From NCBI GenBank assembly GCA_036785705.1, contig JAWUZG010000135.1:4526001-4590000 (forward strand): 64,000 bases of DNA, in the 5' to 3' direction. Under the pieces are notes generated by a model that was not told the origin of the DNA, did not search any database, and saw only the letters and a list, made by a program, of their open reading frames with translations. Shown one piece after another: positions 20,661 through 34,069 of the stretch. A program made the translations under genes and the position numbers. This stretch comes from Acanthornis magna (lineage: Eukaryota; Chordata; Aves; Passeriformes; Acanthizidae). Numbering within the stretch: position 1 is the first letter of the stretch; every line of letters begins with the position of its first letter.

Positions 20661-23600
20661 GTTAGATGTCTCTTTCCTGATTATTGATGAGAGCTGTATT
20701 TTGGGTGATAAAATACAGAGGAGATGCAAAGGTTGCTTCATCAGAAGAAAACAGCAGGAGCAAGTCTCTTGAGGATTGCCCCCCTCTGTAGCTGTTGCAG
20801 AGAAAGCAGACCTTGATAAAGCCTGTGCACAGGTCAGAGCTTTCTCCAAGCCTGAGAATTACTAATGGGAATCCATTTTTCCCTCTAGAGATAGCCAAAG
20901 GAGGAATGGGCTGACTGGCTATTAAATGAATGTGGCTTTAAATGTAGACAGGCATTTAAAGCCTTCTGCCATACAAATTAGAATTTCTGCTTACGGAATC
21001 ACATTTTCATGGAATATTTTTCATATGAAAATGCGGTTAGCCTAAACCCTCCACTTTCAGACAGTGTTTAGAAAGAAGTGTTATGCTCCTAGAAAGGAAA
21101 AGAAATGCTGTTCTTTTCATTATGCACTTTAACTTTTCAGTGTCTTTATGCATTCACTTTTATTTATTATTGCAGGTGAAAATTATGTCTCTTTTTTTTT
21201 TTTTTTGGTTAAGTGGCCTGGAGAAAGAGTATGCATTGGTGGGAACTTCAGACAGTAATGGTAAATATTGAGATATCTGTGTCACTAATCTGTTTGCACT
21301 TACATGAAACTTAGGTAATGGCAATGTAGTTCCTGATCAGTGAATGAAGGACTTAGAAATTAGAAAATAACTTCTGTCAGGAAAGATGAAAAACTAAATG
21401 GACTTTGTCTCCTTTATAAAATGTTGTAGTGTCATTGATTCAAAATTTTTATGTGATGGATGAGCTCACATATATAGCAAAGAATTGCCAAAGCTTACTG
21501 TAAAGTCTCATAAACTCTCTATATGGAGAAATGCTGCAATGGTAACTTTCTCAGACCAAGGAGTTTAGAATTATATGCTATCTGTGTCTAACACCACTGA
21601 CAATCAGTACAGATATAGAACCCAGTTCTACAAATTTCTCTTTGATTTTATGGATGTTGGGATTTAACAGAAAATTTTTTTTTGTTCAAATCTCAGCACA
21701 GTAGGCTAAAGGCTTCTTGCCACCAAGAGAGGTGAAATAAGGGCAGTAAAATGTTGGTAAACAAGCAACTTTTCACCTTCTCTTTCAGATTTCACTCTCC
21801 TATAATTATTTTAGACATTTCATACTGCATGGCAATAATAATAGTACTGAAATTTATCTGAATGAAATGAGATTTTTTTTTCTTATTATTTAATTCACTT
21901 TCTGTGAGTCTTTATTTTCCTCTTTCCCTCTGCATTTTTTTTAATCGTTATTCATTTTTGTTCAGTGCTAGTAGTGTAACAATTCCTGGAATATACTTTA
22001 GAGATTGTGCAGTGAAGGCTCAGAAGATTTCTGAAGTTTGAAAAACACTGAAATTTCCAGTAGACCAGAGAGGCTTATAAAAAATTTCCTATAAAATATT
22101 ATCATAGCTTATTCTTACCTCTCCAGTGGGCTGCCCAAAAGAGCTTTCATGGCTGCATGCCATTAGTCACTGAAACTATACGATAAAATAGTTTTGCTGT
22201 AGTTTTGGAGAACCCCAAGAAGCAAGGACTGAAGTTACTTCCACACTTGCCTTCCGTGTCTGTACATAGAAGCAGATGATTGTCCTCTAATGTAGGGCCT
22301 TGAGAGGGATGTAGCTTTGAGAGGGAGAGAACAGTTGCTGTGAGACTGGTGTTTTGGGTTTTCTGTAGGGGTAGTCAGACCTGTGTGAGATGGGAAAAGC
22401 TCCTGGTGGAGACATGGAGGGTTCAGCTCTGGTGAATATGGGAGAAAGCACTTTGCATTGACTTCATGTTTACAAAATTGAAATATTTCCAAAACCTACT
22501 GTAAAGTGGAGATAAAATAATATGTAAGATTTTATCTTATATAAAGATGTAAAAACACTCCAGGTGTGAATTGAAATTAGTTAATAATACTTAGCAAAAG
22601 CACAATGCCTTCAAAGATGTACTGTCATTGAAAACTGTTTTAATGATAATTTTTTGGTCAGCTGTTGTAGCATTTCTCTTTTAAAGGAAAACTTTAATGG
22701 CAATTTATATATGCTTTTAAATGTAGTGGGTCTCTCTGAAAGAAATTTGAAAGCCAACAAGATAGGATAGGTTGACATAAGAAAAACAGTGCTAATGAAT
22801 AATAATATGCATTATGCCATTAATGATAAGTCGTCCCTTACAGTGCAGGAAAATAAAGGGGAGGTCACCAGAGAGAAAAGAATGAACAAAAATGTGTCTG
22901 TATGTACAGAGAGGCTGTCCTCTCTCCCTCCTCCTCAGGCATCCTACATCTGAAATCCTTTCTCTTGATAGGAAACTAATTACACAGAGGTTGCCAACCC
23001 TGTTCTCTTTCAAGTATTAAAACAGTGGAGCATCTTTCTCAGTCCAGGTAGTAATTAGTAGTCACCTAGTTGCAAGGCAAGTGCAGTGTTATAGGTGTTC
23101 TGCTCAGAGAGCATTGATTTGAATGAGAGCAGTAGAAGAGTTCACTTAAATTCCTGATGAAATTTTTTTAGTTCTTCATCATGTGCCTGATTTCCCCTGT
23201 AGTACATTGCTTTTTCTCATGCCCCCTGTCTCTATGCTACCTACTGCTTATTTTGCTGTCTGCTGTGTAGTCATTCATGGAACTCGTGGGTCTGTGAGAT
23301 GTGCAGTCTTCCCTCCCTTTGGCTGATGGATTATTACTGTTAATACTTCCACTCAAGTCTGGGGACTGTTTTGGGCGAAGCAGCCGTGAGCTAGAGGAAC
23401 AGTTCTCTTCATCTGTGAAGAGCTGAACATGCACTTGGTAGTCCCCATGATGTTAAATAGATAAGCTGCTTTAATAAACCGATTCTGGCCAAATCAGTCT
23501 AAAAGGCTGCAGTCTAGAAGGCTGTTTCTCGTTTTTAATGCTTTTGGAAAGCCAGAGATTAATTAACTTCACTCCTCTTGAAAACAGGAAATCTGTGCAA

Positions 23601-26561
23601 CCGCTACCAACTATATCTTTAATTATTGCATGCTCTGGAATCAAAACTGTATGTGGTTTATGAAGTCAGCTCTGTTTCAACAGCATAAACAATTTATTGA
23701 AATGGAATTTTAAAACTTAGCACTGTAATGCTATTGTTTGCCTTGCTGATCATAAATGACTGACACGTTCTGGTGTGTTCCCTTCACTTTCTCAATCCTT
23801 TCCTATTTACTCATGGACTGTAGTTGGTTAATAGGACACTCATGCCAAGGAGGATCTTTATAGATCTCAAGACCTGGCTATGTGTCCATGTATGAACACA
23901 CAATTTCACATGCCTGAAATCAATGTCAGGATTTCTTCAAAATTCTATAGTAGACATTCTACAATGTCTGCAATTTAGACCATTCTCTAAATTTGTAGAA
24001 AAGAAATGGAGAAAAGGAAAGAGAACCACATGTGGAAAAAAAAATCCCATGAAACAAAATTATTATAAAATCAGGCAAATATTCAAATAATGGCAGGGTT
24101 TGTTCTTACAGTTTGCCTGAGCTCTCTTTCTCTTTTATTCTACTGGTGTGTATTGTATGGAGCTGGCGCTTGCTGGTATTGTCTGCTAGAGTATTGAACA
24201 AAGTCCTGGTGAAGTGAGCAGTCTCCTAGAAATTTGTGGTTTAGCACCCAGCCTTTTCTTTGTCTGCTTCTGAAACATCACATGTTCCATTTTTCACTGT
24301 TGAGAGAAGTCTGTACTATGCTTAAGAAAGTCGATGTCATTGAAGAAGTACTTGTAACAGTTTCTGAATTTTCTTTTCAGACAAGACTGGCTATGTATTT
24401 AATTATTAATTTTAATTATTTATAGATTTGGAACCAAATATTCGAGTCTCTCTACAAATGATTCTTCTGGATATGAAAGACTTCTCCATGTGCACCTTGA
24501 AGCATGGACCGCTTCATGGCAACACTTTCTGTTGAAAGCGTGCTTTAGATGGCTGTATTGAGTAATCCTTCTTATCACTGTTTTGTTTCATCCTGTGCAA
24601 ACCAATAAGTCCTAATTCTCAATGTGCATTTTTCAGAATATCTGGGGGTTTGTTTCAGAGTTTTGGAAAATTGATAAAAATTTGGGAGGGCTTTTAGGGG
24701 GAAAGAGGGGAAGGCAGCAGATGATTTAGGTGAGTGACAGACTTGGCTTGGTGCTATATGACTTTGTACACTTAGATAAACTCTTTTCTGTGTACTGTTA
24801 TGTGTATGTTATTGTTCAGGGTGGCTGTAGAAGTAAGTTTGGTGATTTCTTTAGATCTCAGTTCTTCCCTGGGCTATTCTGTAAGTGGGATAACATTGCA
24901 GCAGGAGCAGTGTCAGTATGCAGAATCAATGTATGCCAGCAACAGGAGAGGGCCACAATGCAGGGGTGGTTTTCCAGACGCTTATATGAGGGACTCCATA
25001 TTTTTTGTCCCAGTTTCAGTGGATGTATAACAGATAGTTAAAAGAGGATTTATTAGTCACTGGCCATTCTGCAGGCTAGAGGACATGGAAAGTGACCCAC
25101 TTCCCACTTCTCCAGGTGACTTTTTTTTTCAAGAGTGGTGCTTCTATTTTATTCATTTTTATAGATAAATACATGGAGCTTAAAGGATGGTTATCCTATT
25201 CCTCCCATGAGTAGTGTGCTTGTTTTAAAATACATAAATAAATGAAACATTGTTATTCTATATGTTGGTTTGGTTCTCTCTAGTTATTCTTTGGGATTTA
25301 AAATGTGCACCTTTGTGTGTTTGTATATACAGAAGTACATGCTTTTAGTGATTGAAGGCTTTGTTAATAGTGTGGAAAATTTTCATTTAAACTTTGCCAC
25401 CCATAAAAATTGGTATAGTTTACATTCAGAGTTGTCTTCTGTTTTTTGGTGTTTTCTATGGTTGTGTGGGCTTTTGAGATCAGCTTTATGCCATTACAGT
25501 TGTTGGCAGGTATTCAAGCCTTAAAATAATTGCCCATCTGTGTGACTCTCAGTGAAAAATTAACCATTCAGAAAGAGTAGCTGTGACATAATTTGAAGTC
25601 TGATTTGACAACATGTAAGATAACAGAGGAAAGTGAGAGGTAACATAATACACAGTCTATCAAGTAAGATTGTTCATACATCTCTGAATTAATGATTCAC
25701 AGAAATGGCAACTTCAAGAAGCAAGAGCCAAAAAAATCCAAGCAGAATTTAAAGAAAACTCTGAACATGAAAGAAGATGTAATCGAATGTTTCTTAGCAG
25801 AAAAAACTGTACAGAGAGGAACACAAAGTTTGTGTGTGTGTTGGGGGGCAGTCAGGGGGTCAGAAAGGGCTGGAGGGGAAAAGAAAAAGTAGTATTGGAG
25901 AGAAATAGGGAGAGAAAAAAGTATTCTTGCTATTTGTGGGAAGCCAAAGTTTGTGAGAATCAGTTTTCCGATAAACTGCTGGTTTTGGTCAGTGATTAAG
26001 GGACGATAATATCTTTCTCTGAACCCTTAACTCTCATAACTCATTACTTGGATGAATGTCAAGATACTGATAGGGGTTTCTACTGCAGCTGTGTGTCTGA
26101 ATGTTACCTGTTTGCTCTAATCCATTCAGAGTGAGCTGAAAAAAAGTGTCACCTCTTTTGGGGTGATCCGTGCTGCATGTAGCATCCTCCTGTGCCTGAA
26201 GCATATAGACTAGACAGGAACTTCTCTGTCTTCAGATACCAAAACTCTGTACCATTAACAATTCCACCCCCACACCTGTATTAGAACCTAATGTTTCCTC
26301 AAGGTCTGAGGTCAGGCCCACTAGTGGAGAAATTGCCGTGGTTAAAGACAGAGCAGTAGGGTTAGATGGGACTGGTTGCAGCAAGCACAGCAGAGGTGTA
26401 TGGTTTGGTCTTTGAAGCCCCAGCTCTATTTCCCACCTCCAGGTTATGAAGTGCTTTGAGGCAGTTGAAAGACCTTTGGCTGCACCAGAAACTCCAATTA
26501 TGTCAAAATTGAGTACTCTTGTTTCCTCCATGTTTGAAAAATATATCTTCCCAATCAGCTC

Positions 26562-27096
26562 TGTTTTCATGGTTTAGCCCCAGCCAGCAGCCAAGCCCCA
26601 GGCAGGCACTCAGTCCCTCCCCATCAGCAGGATGAGGGAGAGGATCAGAAGAGAAAAAATGAGAAAACTCATGGGTTGAGAAAAAAATAGTATAATAGGA
26701 AAAGCAGAAACGCTGCAAAAAGCAAAGCAAAACAAGGAATACATTCATTGCTTCCTGTGGGCAGGCAGGTGTTCAGTGACTCAGGAAGACAAATGCATCG
26801 CTCCAAATGTCCTGCCCTCCTCCTCCTTTCCCCACCTTTATATAGCGAGCATGAGCTGTATGGTATGGAATATCCCTTGGGTCAGCTCTGTCACCTCTCC
26901 ACTTCTCGTGCACCCCCAGCCCACTTACTGCTGGGATGGGGTGACAAGCAGAAAAGGCCTCGGCTCTGTGTAAACACTGTGCAGCAAAAGCTAAAACATC
27001 CCTGTATTATCAATACTGTCTTCAGCATAAATCCAAAACAGCCCCATACCAGCTACTATGAAAAAAAAAAATTCTGTGCCATCCAAAACCAGCACA
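26562..27096 (-). mobile_element. Solo LTR of an avian endogenous retrovirus, reverse orientation
   Basis: On the minus strand the unit begins TGTGCTGGTTTTGG and ends GGGGCTAAACCATGAAAACA, that is TG...CA, over 535 bp. The word order matches an LTR abundant in bird genomes: a 'tagtagctggtatggggct' block, a 'cagaaaaggcc' mirror, gctatataaagg as TATA box (plus-strand tttatata at 26837-26844), then tgaacacctgcctgcc and cttgttttgctttgc. No gag, pol or env sequence adjoins it, so it is a solo LTR left by recombination. Flanks show only an imperfect duplication (agctct / agcttt), so exact ends may shift by a base. Confidence 0.85.
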
Positions 27097-30000
27097 GCTT
27101 TGCATCTCTAAAGTGAAAGGTGCGGCTTCAACTGCTGGGGAAAAGGCATGTCTTTAGCTGTCTGAGATGACTATATAACCACAGCCTTACTGTTTGTCCT
27201 TCTCACTTCTTGGCCTTGGCAAGAAATTCATATGAGATGTGAGCAATATTGTTCTGTCCATTTAGCAAATAACCCAAGATAAGTTGGGAAAGTATCTTGG
27301 GAAAGGCATCTTCTAGTCTGTTAAATTGTCTCTGTAATGAGCTTTCCTGGAGTACTAATGGTTTGGATTCAGTCATGCTCCAGAAATGCTTAGATGTGAA
27401 AAGTCTGTAATTTGTAAATGATGTGTTATTTTATATGTGTGTGTGATATAGTCCCACATATGACTCACGTCTAAGAGCATATGTTCACAAACTGCCAGAG
27501 AGAAAGCATTTCCTTTCCAGGCCAGTGGCTGATCTTCAGATCTGCCGATTCCTATATATTCTGTTTCTTCTTGTGCTTTGCTTAAATGTTCGAGTGCATT
27601 TGGGTCTCTGAAAGGTTATTTGTGTCTATAGAAATGTGTGCATATGTGTGTGTGTATACATATATGTATCTAATATGTATAGGGCTATAAATGTACACGT
27701 ACCTGCTAGTTCCAATATGCAGCCTTCATGGATTGAACCATTGCTAGTAAAATCTGTCATCTAGAACACGAGATGCATGAGGAAAACAAAAAATCCCAAG
27801 GAACTCCATTTATAACTAAAAAGTAAATTTATCCATTTACTGATTCATTGATTTACATATTTTTGCCGAACACCAAATTTGTGAATTTTAAACAGCTTTT
27901 AATTATTTTCATCATTAGACTTTTTGTGAATGTTAACCTGTTGCATTAAGTAAAGAGAGCAATGTGTTGGAAAGAGTAAATGATGGAGAAATGCATGAAT
28001 AGTTTTACAGATTAGTCACCAGAGCTCCAGTAAGGCAGAAGGAGAAAGCACAGCTCTACTTCAGAACATTGTTGCTTTCCAGGTGCTTTGATCAGTTTGT
28101 CAGTTCCAATGGCAGCTTCAATAGTTTGGCTGTGTGCAAGATTTTGTAAGAGCAGCATGTAGTGAATATGTATATGGTGTATTAATTTAAATATTGCCAC
28201 CTAATTTTCTCATTTCTATGTCCAGAAATGTATGTTGTGGACAGCAGAGATTACAGTGGAACAGTAATGATTAGTTACTGGTTCATGTTTGTTAAGACTG
28301 TAGATTCTTAAATTTTTTTTCTTTAATACATTGTGCATGTTAACTATTTGAGATGTTGCACAAGGTGGAGTGTAAAGGCCAAGCAAACTTTTATGTTTTC
28401 TGTATGAGTTGTTCTGTCATTAACCAGAAATGATGTTTGACTGAGCAACTTGCACATGCCCTTTGTAGCTAGAATAGGCATCCACACAGGGATTATAACC
28501 AAATAAAAGGCTTACCTTGGTATCCAATTTGCTTGCATTCACTTAGCAAAATTATTTTGGGAGTACATGGCTGTGTTTGTTTCATTACTTATCTCTTGGA
28601 AACAAGAGTGATGCTTATCAGAAGTTGTGTTTTGTCTCAGCATCTATGCAAACTACAAAAAATGGGCTACTTTTGGAGGTCTGCAATAGCAAAGGTGTCC
28701 CTGCAATACTGTAACTGCTGTGTTAATTGTGTGAGCTTGGGTCACTGTTATTTGAGGTATATTGAGTGTATGTGTGCAGTAAACAATGAATTTTTGAATT
28801 TTCAGAATATGCAAATATTTTAGCAAAGCAAGCCACATTCCAATTTGAAAGGAGATGATGACCTAACTAGAGCTGCAATGTCCCACCACCAAGGATTACC
28901 CATGAGCTTCCTTCCACTTGTACAAACAAAATCAATAAATCAGTAAGAAATCTTCATTTGAGAACAAAGGTAAAATAATGTAAATCCTTGGTTGTTGGAT
29001 TATATAATGCCACTGACAAGCCCTAAGTCCAAATAAAACCCTTTTGTAACCTTGGGTTGTGCTCTGAGCAATGTAACCGGTAATTTAGCTGTACACCTGT
29101 TTCTTTTCTTGACATACTTAATTTAGAATCATAAAATTAAGGTTGGGTGAGCCCAGATTAGGTGAGGAAAATATTCTGGTTCATCTCTAAAATAGTCCAC
29201 ATCAGCATATTTCTCTCTGCCTCATGACCTTCGGGCAGAGACTTTTGCAGGTGATGCCTCTAAGGAGCAATTTCTGTTTCAGGAAGGTTACCGTGGTGCC
29301 TCCATCGCTCATGTGTCACTAACCCAGCTGGTGCCAGGGTTCTCGTGTGACTGTGGGCAAACATGAACCATCCCTGGCCTCTCCTTGATGTTGCCTCCTC
29401 TTCAGCCCCCGGCCAGCGAAGATCTGCCACCATTTCCCATCTCTGCAGCAGGAGAGGCTGCTCCCAGGGCGGGCACTCAGTGCCAATATCCTACGAGTCC
29501 AGGGTCACCTCCTGACCCCGTGCTGTAGGCCACCAAGTTGGTCTCACCATACAGCGGAAATGCAGTTTTCTTTCTAGGGTTTGTGCAGCTCTCCTATTAC
29601 CTAGGTGTCAACATAGATAAATTTTTACTTTTCATTGTTGTTCATGGATATGGCAAGTCATAGTTTAGTTATTAAAGAAATCAGGTGCAGGGAAAATGAA
29701 CTGTGTGAAAGGTACAGGATGAAAAAAATTAAAAGCCAGCTTGTAAAGATCTTGCTATAAATATTATAATGAAAGAATAAAAAGTAAGAATGCCATAGGA
29801 GAATCTCAGTAGCATAATTCTTACATACAATAATCCACGATAGCAAAATAAAATAATGCCATACAGAAAAGATATGGGAGACTCCACAGGGAGTGGAAAT
29901 AGAGACTGTGGAAGTATTTAGATGACTTTTCCGAGGAAATTGCAGGAGAAATTGTTGAGAGAGTAAACTCATTTTGTGAAATTATAATCCAATACACCAT

Positions 30001-33000
30001 CTGGGAATGTGCACAGTTCCAGCTGAGCAAGACGTCTTAGTGGTTTGGTGTGATAAATGCTAACTCATTGTAAAATCCCATTTTCATGATGTTGTGAATT
30101 TATTTCTTCTGTTGAGGGGGAAAAATAGACATAAATATACACAGCTTTATGTCTGAGAGTAGTAAGGGTAGAGAATAAATGAAAATATTTTCAGTACCTT
30201 AAATTGCTGAAAAGTCTTGTCAGGCAACCTAATTAGTGTTTCAAATACATTGCATTACACAAACAACATTGATTTAAATGTTGGACAAAAAATGCATATT
30301 TTCATCTATGTATTTTAAAAGAAGTTGATGAAATTTGCTGTGATATGGGATGTCTATAAAATGCCCTTTGCAAAATCATAATTTTCAATCTATTTCTAGT
30401 ACAGCATGTATCACAGGGCCTGAATCAAGTCTTTAAAAACAAATAGATTAGGATTAAATTGGCAGTAAGTGAGAAATAAGAGTTTTGCAGATCCTGGCTT
30501 TTGGATGCCTTTCAACCTCAAGTAAGTTACCATTGCCATAGCAATTCCTTTTTCTTGTGAGTTAGCAAAATGGGGAAAAGCACTGACTTCTTGGAAAACA
30601 AAAGCTTTAGCAGTCAAATGTGACTATGTTAGTGTGCTCTAGTTATGCAGCATGTAATTTATTTTTCATTAGTATACTGTACACATAAAACCAAATAGTA
30701 TTGTTAATTATAAAAGAAAATACTTATTGATGGTTACAGGTGCTTTGCATGTGGAGCCTCTAAAGAGTATTGTTGATCTAGATATTTACGTCTTTTTAAA
30801 CTTGGTTTGTTACGTCAGCAAATAATTTTGGGTGTTCTCTGGATCTGCCCCTGCTGCCCCAGGGCTGTGAGCACCATGCTCACCTGGGAGGTCACTGTAA
30901 TCATCTTCTCCATAAAAAACCATCCCAGCTGTACGCTAATTCCTTTCAGCGGATGCTTTTATTCATCAATTATATTTTCAGCAAAACACTAAACAAAATG
31001 GATCCTCTCTCAGTTCTGCCTGCTTTTCCTGTTCCCATGCCCATTGGGCTCTGCCTCTCACCCCTTCCTTCCATGTTTGTCCCTCCCCCCCAAGCTCTCC
31101 CCAGGACTCTGAGCTCTGGTGCCCTTCCTACCTGAGAAGTGTGAGAGGGGCTGCCTGATCCTTGGCTTCTGAGCTCACAAAGGTGCAGACTGTGCCTCTT
31201 GCCCCAGTGCTCCTTGGGGAGGAGAGGAGGGAGATGGGGCTGTTGACTGTGGCCCATCTCCTGCAGGAGATTGTGGGAAATACGGAGCAAGATGCAAAAT
31301 GGGAAGCTGATTGCCATAAGGTTTGTCAGATGTATTAAGTGTGGCGCACTAGGATTGCAATGGAAAGGTTTGTAATTAGCAGCTCTGAAGTGCACTGAGT
31401 TGAGTCTGTGGGTGAACACCTTTATCTCCTGGGCCGAATTCTCAGTTGGTACCAAGTCACAGTGATTTTTCAAGGGCTGCACTGAGTATTGCTTGTGGTA
31501 GTAGCAGTACAGATGAGAATATAGAGAAGACAAATAAGGAAAAAAACCAACCTTAAAGTTTTGGAAGAATTATATTGACAGTTAGGTGTGAATGTCTGAA
31601 ATATGACATGCCTCTTTTGCTTGATCTTGGTTTGCCTTCTAGTGCAACAGGTCCTACTTATCTTCCAAGTTGGTTTTGGGAGGAAAGATGTGTTGTTTTT
31701 TTTTTTAAGAGCAAAAAATTAATAAGTAAGATAACAAAAATATGCCTATTCTTCTTTTTTTTCTTTGCTTCACTCTTGGGTAGTTTTGTAATGGTCAAAT
31801 GAGATTAGTTATAAATTTCCCGCATCAGTACTTTTTTCATATTTCCTCCTGAACTGCTTAAGATCTTTGATTGTGGACAAAGACTAGATGGTACTAGATA
31901 ATGCAACAATTAAAAAAACAAACAAAGACAACAAAAAAAACCCCCACCCCTTGTTCCTTGCAGTCAAGCAGTTCCACCCCTGTGTCTCACTCACATCAAA
32001 CAAGCTCTCAGGTTATTAATATTGTTAATAACAGTTTTTGAATTGCCTACTCATATGTGGAGATGTATAAACACCAGGAGAGCTGAAGGTGAGGAATAAT
32101 AAATAACGTGCCATCAGAAAATATTTAATTACAGTGCAAAATTGAGATAGCAAGCCTTGTGTGCAGGGAGGAGTGGACCAGTAGCAGCAGCTATAATTCA
32201 TGATAGGTCAAGCCATCTATGAAGGAAAAGCTTTAATTTGTAAACCTTGTCAAGCCCAGGGGGAAGCAATTACTGATGAGAAAGAAGTTTCTTTCATGTC
32301 AATCTCATCATGAGGGGCTTTTTTGTTTGTTTTTAAATAAGGGCGGCTGCTGCTGCTTTTTTTCCCCAGAAACCAACAGAAGTAACATGCAATATAATGT
32401 AGATTGAAGAGGAAATTCACCTGTCAGCTTAATGAACAAATCAGTACTCATTAAACAGACTTAGGTCTCTGAATGTAGTTTTTGCAAAGGTAAGGCTAGA
32501 TTTAATTTCTGAGTGCATCTCTGAGCCAGTACAGCTGCGAGGTCTTACCAGACCGGTAAAAGCCTTCAGCAGCTGTGTTGCCACCAAGGCACTCCGAGGT
32601 ACAACTTTGTCCCGTTCTCTTTTGTTGTGCACGTGTGTAGCAGTTTGCCCTTGGCCCATCCCAGTCTCACATTTTGGTTTCTCTGAGCATCCCAGCTGCA
32701 ATGGCTGACTCTTTCAGTGTGATAAAATCCAGCATCTGTCTGTCCTTCCCTGCCTGCTCACAGAGTGAAACCTCAGTGCCTGGACATTCCTCCCTTGTGC
32801 CCCAGAGGGACTCACTCCACGTCACAGTCCTGCCTCAGGGAAGGAGATGGAGTCTCGTGGAGTTGGCTACAGAGACAAGCAAATATGCGCTATTTTTTGG
32901 GGGGAAAAAGTACTCATAGAATTCTGTTTTGTTTGGCGTGAAAGTGTTTCTTTCATATGAGATCAAAGAACAAAAAGCACCTTTTCAAGATATTTGTGCT

Positions 33001-33499
33001 GCCTTGTGTCTTTGCCATAATTAATTTGTTACTAGTTTTTATCTCAGTAAAAGACTCTGAGCTTTTCTGAAACTCATGTTTATGTATATGTCTTTGTAAA
33101 AGAACTACATAAATAAGGTAAATTTAGGTGTTGTGGGGCTGTTCTGTGCAAAATTTTCTTTATAATTTTTAACAGCATTCTAGAAGGCATTAGTTCCAAC
33201 TCGGTCTCCTTTACAGGAAATATCAGTTTCGATTTGAACAGCTGATACGCAAGGGTGTGGATCCAATAGGAAAAATTAACAGGGCATTGTTACTATGAAT
33301 GTGAAGAAGTAGCTAAAGCATTTAGTGTGCAACTTGCTGTTGAAAGCCACTTTGTTACCTTGTGACTTCAGGAGGCTAATGACATGTTAGTGAAAAAAAG
33401 AAGCTCCAAGGTAAATCACAAAAGAGTATTTCAGAGGAACTGAATAGGAATTGTGGTAAAAATTGAAAATTACGGGCATGTGGCTCTTAATTAATGTGA
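27097..33499. other. Gene-poor region, mostly unique sequence
   Basis: No gene was recognised. There are short TG/TA dinucleotide tracts near 27434 and 27641-27672. A GC-richer island lies at about 29280-29530. A 187-codon minus-strand open frame (30970-31533) has no recognisable domain and is probably chance, helped by local GC. The block around 31250-31440 has the look of conserved non-coding DNA but could not be tested. Confidence 0.6.
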
Positions 33500-33880
33500 A
33501 TTTAAAGGCCATATGGAGAAGAGCCAACACAGCATTTGTAAAGAGAAGTCATGCTTCAGAAATCAGTGTAATTCCCTGATGGTCTCTGCAAGTGTATGCA
33601 AGGGAAGTCTCTCATTAAAGGCTCTCAAAGATATTAAATTCCTGTGAAGTAAGAGAATTAAGCATTGGTTGAAAGATAAAACAGAAAAGGTATATTTGTT
33701 AGCTCAGCTGAAGGAGAGAGGGCAGCGGTGAAGTCCAGTATGGGTGCACGCAGCACAGCATACTCATACATGATAACGGAAAGAGCTTGCATACTGTGGG
33801 GATTAATGCTGGATCCAATTCTGTGTAGAGAAATCTTAAATGGCGCACAAGAGAGGGGAACACATCAGAACCTCAAAAGG
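33500..33880 (+). mobile_element. Ancient CR1/L3-like LINE remnant (reverse-transcriptase region)
   Basis: Degraded words line up in order with CR1/L3 ORF2: agccaacacagcatttgtaa plus agaagtcatgctt, then aagcattggttgaaagata, and finally ggattaatgctggatccaat preceding a degenerate 'ttcattaatgatctgg' position. The frame is broken. The match is from memory of LINE consensus text and the borders are approximate. Confidence 0.45.
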
Positions 33881-34069
33881 AAGAGTAGAAATTATTGGAA
33901 AAGAAATTGGAAAACAGAGCAGGGAACATCAGTACCAGATCGTGGGTTGGTGGTTCTCTCACATTTGGACCCTTCTTCCCTCTCCGTTCACAGAGGCGTG
34001 GTAGAGCTGAATGAAGTATCTAGAAGAAGGATTGAAATTATGGAACAGTTTACATTCTAGAGAATCCTC

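Larger units (their letters stand above)
13001..26561. other. Gene-poor region downstream of FBXO15
   Basis: I see no exon supported by both splice sites and a recognisable protein. The C-terminal FBXO15 exon(s) may still lie here undetected. Contents recognised are the polypurine tract at 13888, a CR1 piece at 15104-15420, a 14-bp tandem repeat at 19474-19510 and an A20 run near 20641. An 88-codon open frame on the minus strand at 17913-18179 is unlike any protein I know. The rest is AT-rich unique-looking sequence. Confidence 0.6.

Noticed and set aside
29140..29175. Text agaatcataaaattaaggtt resembling a reverse CR1 3' end
   Set aside because: The similarity stops after about 25 bases, so it is too short to call.
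33728..34060. 110-codon plus-strand open frame
   Set aside because: Its first part lies in a degraded LINE remnant and the rest has no domain; treated as chance.
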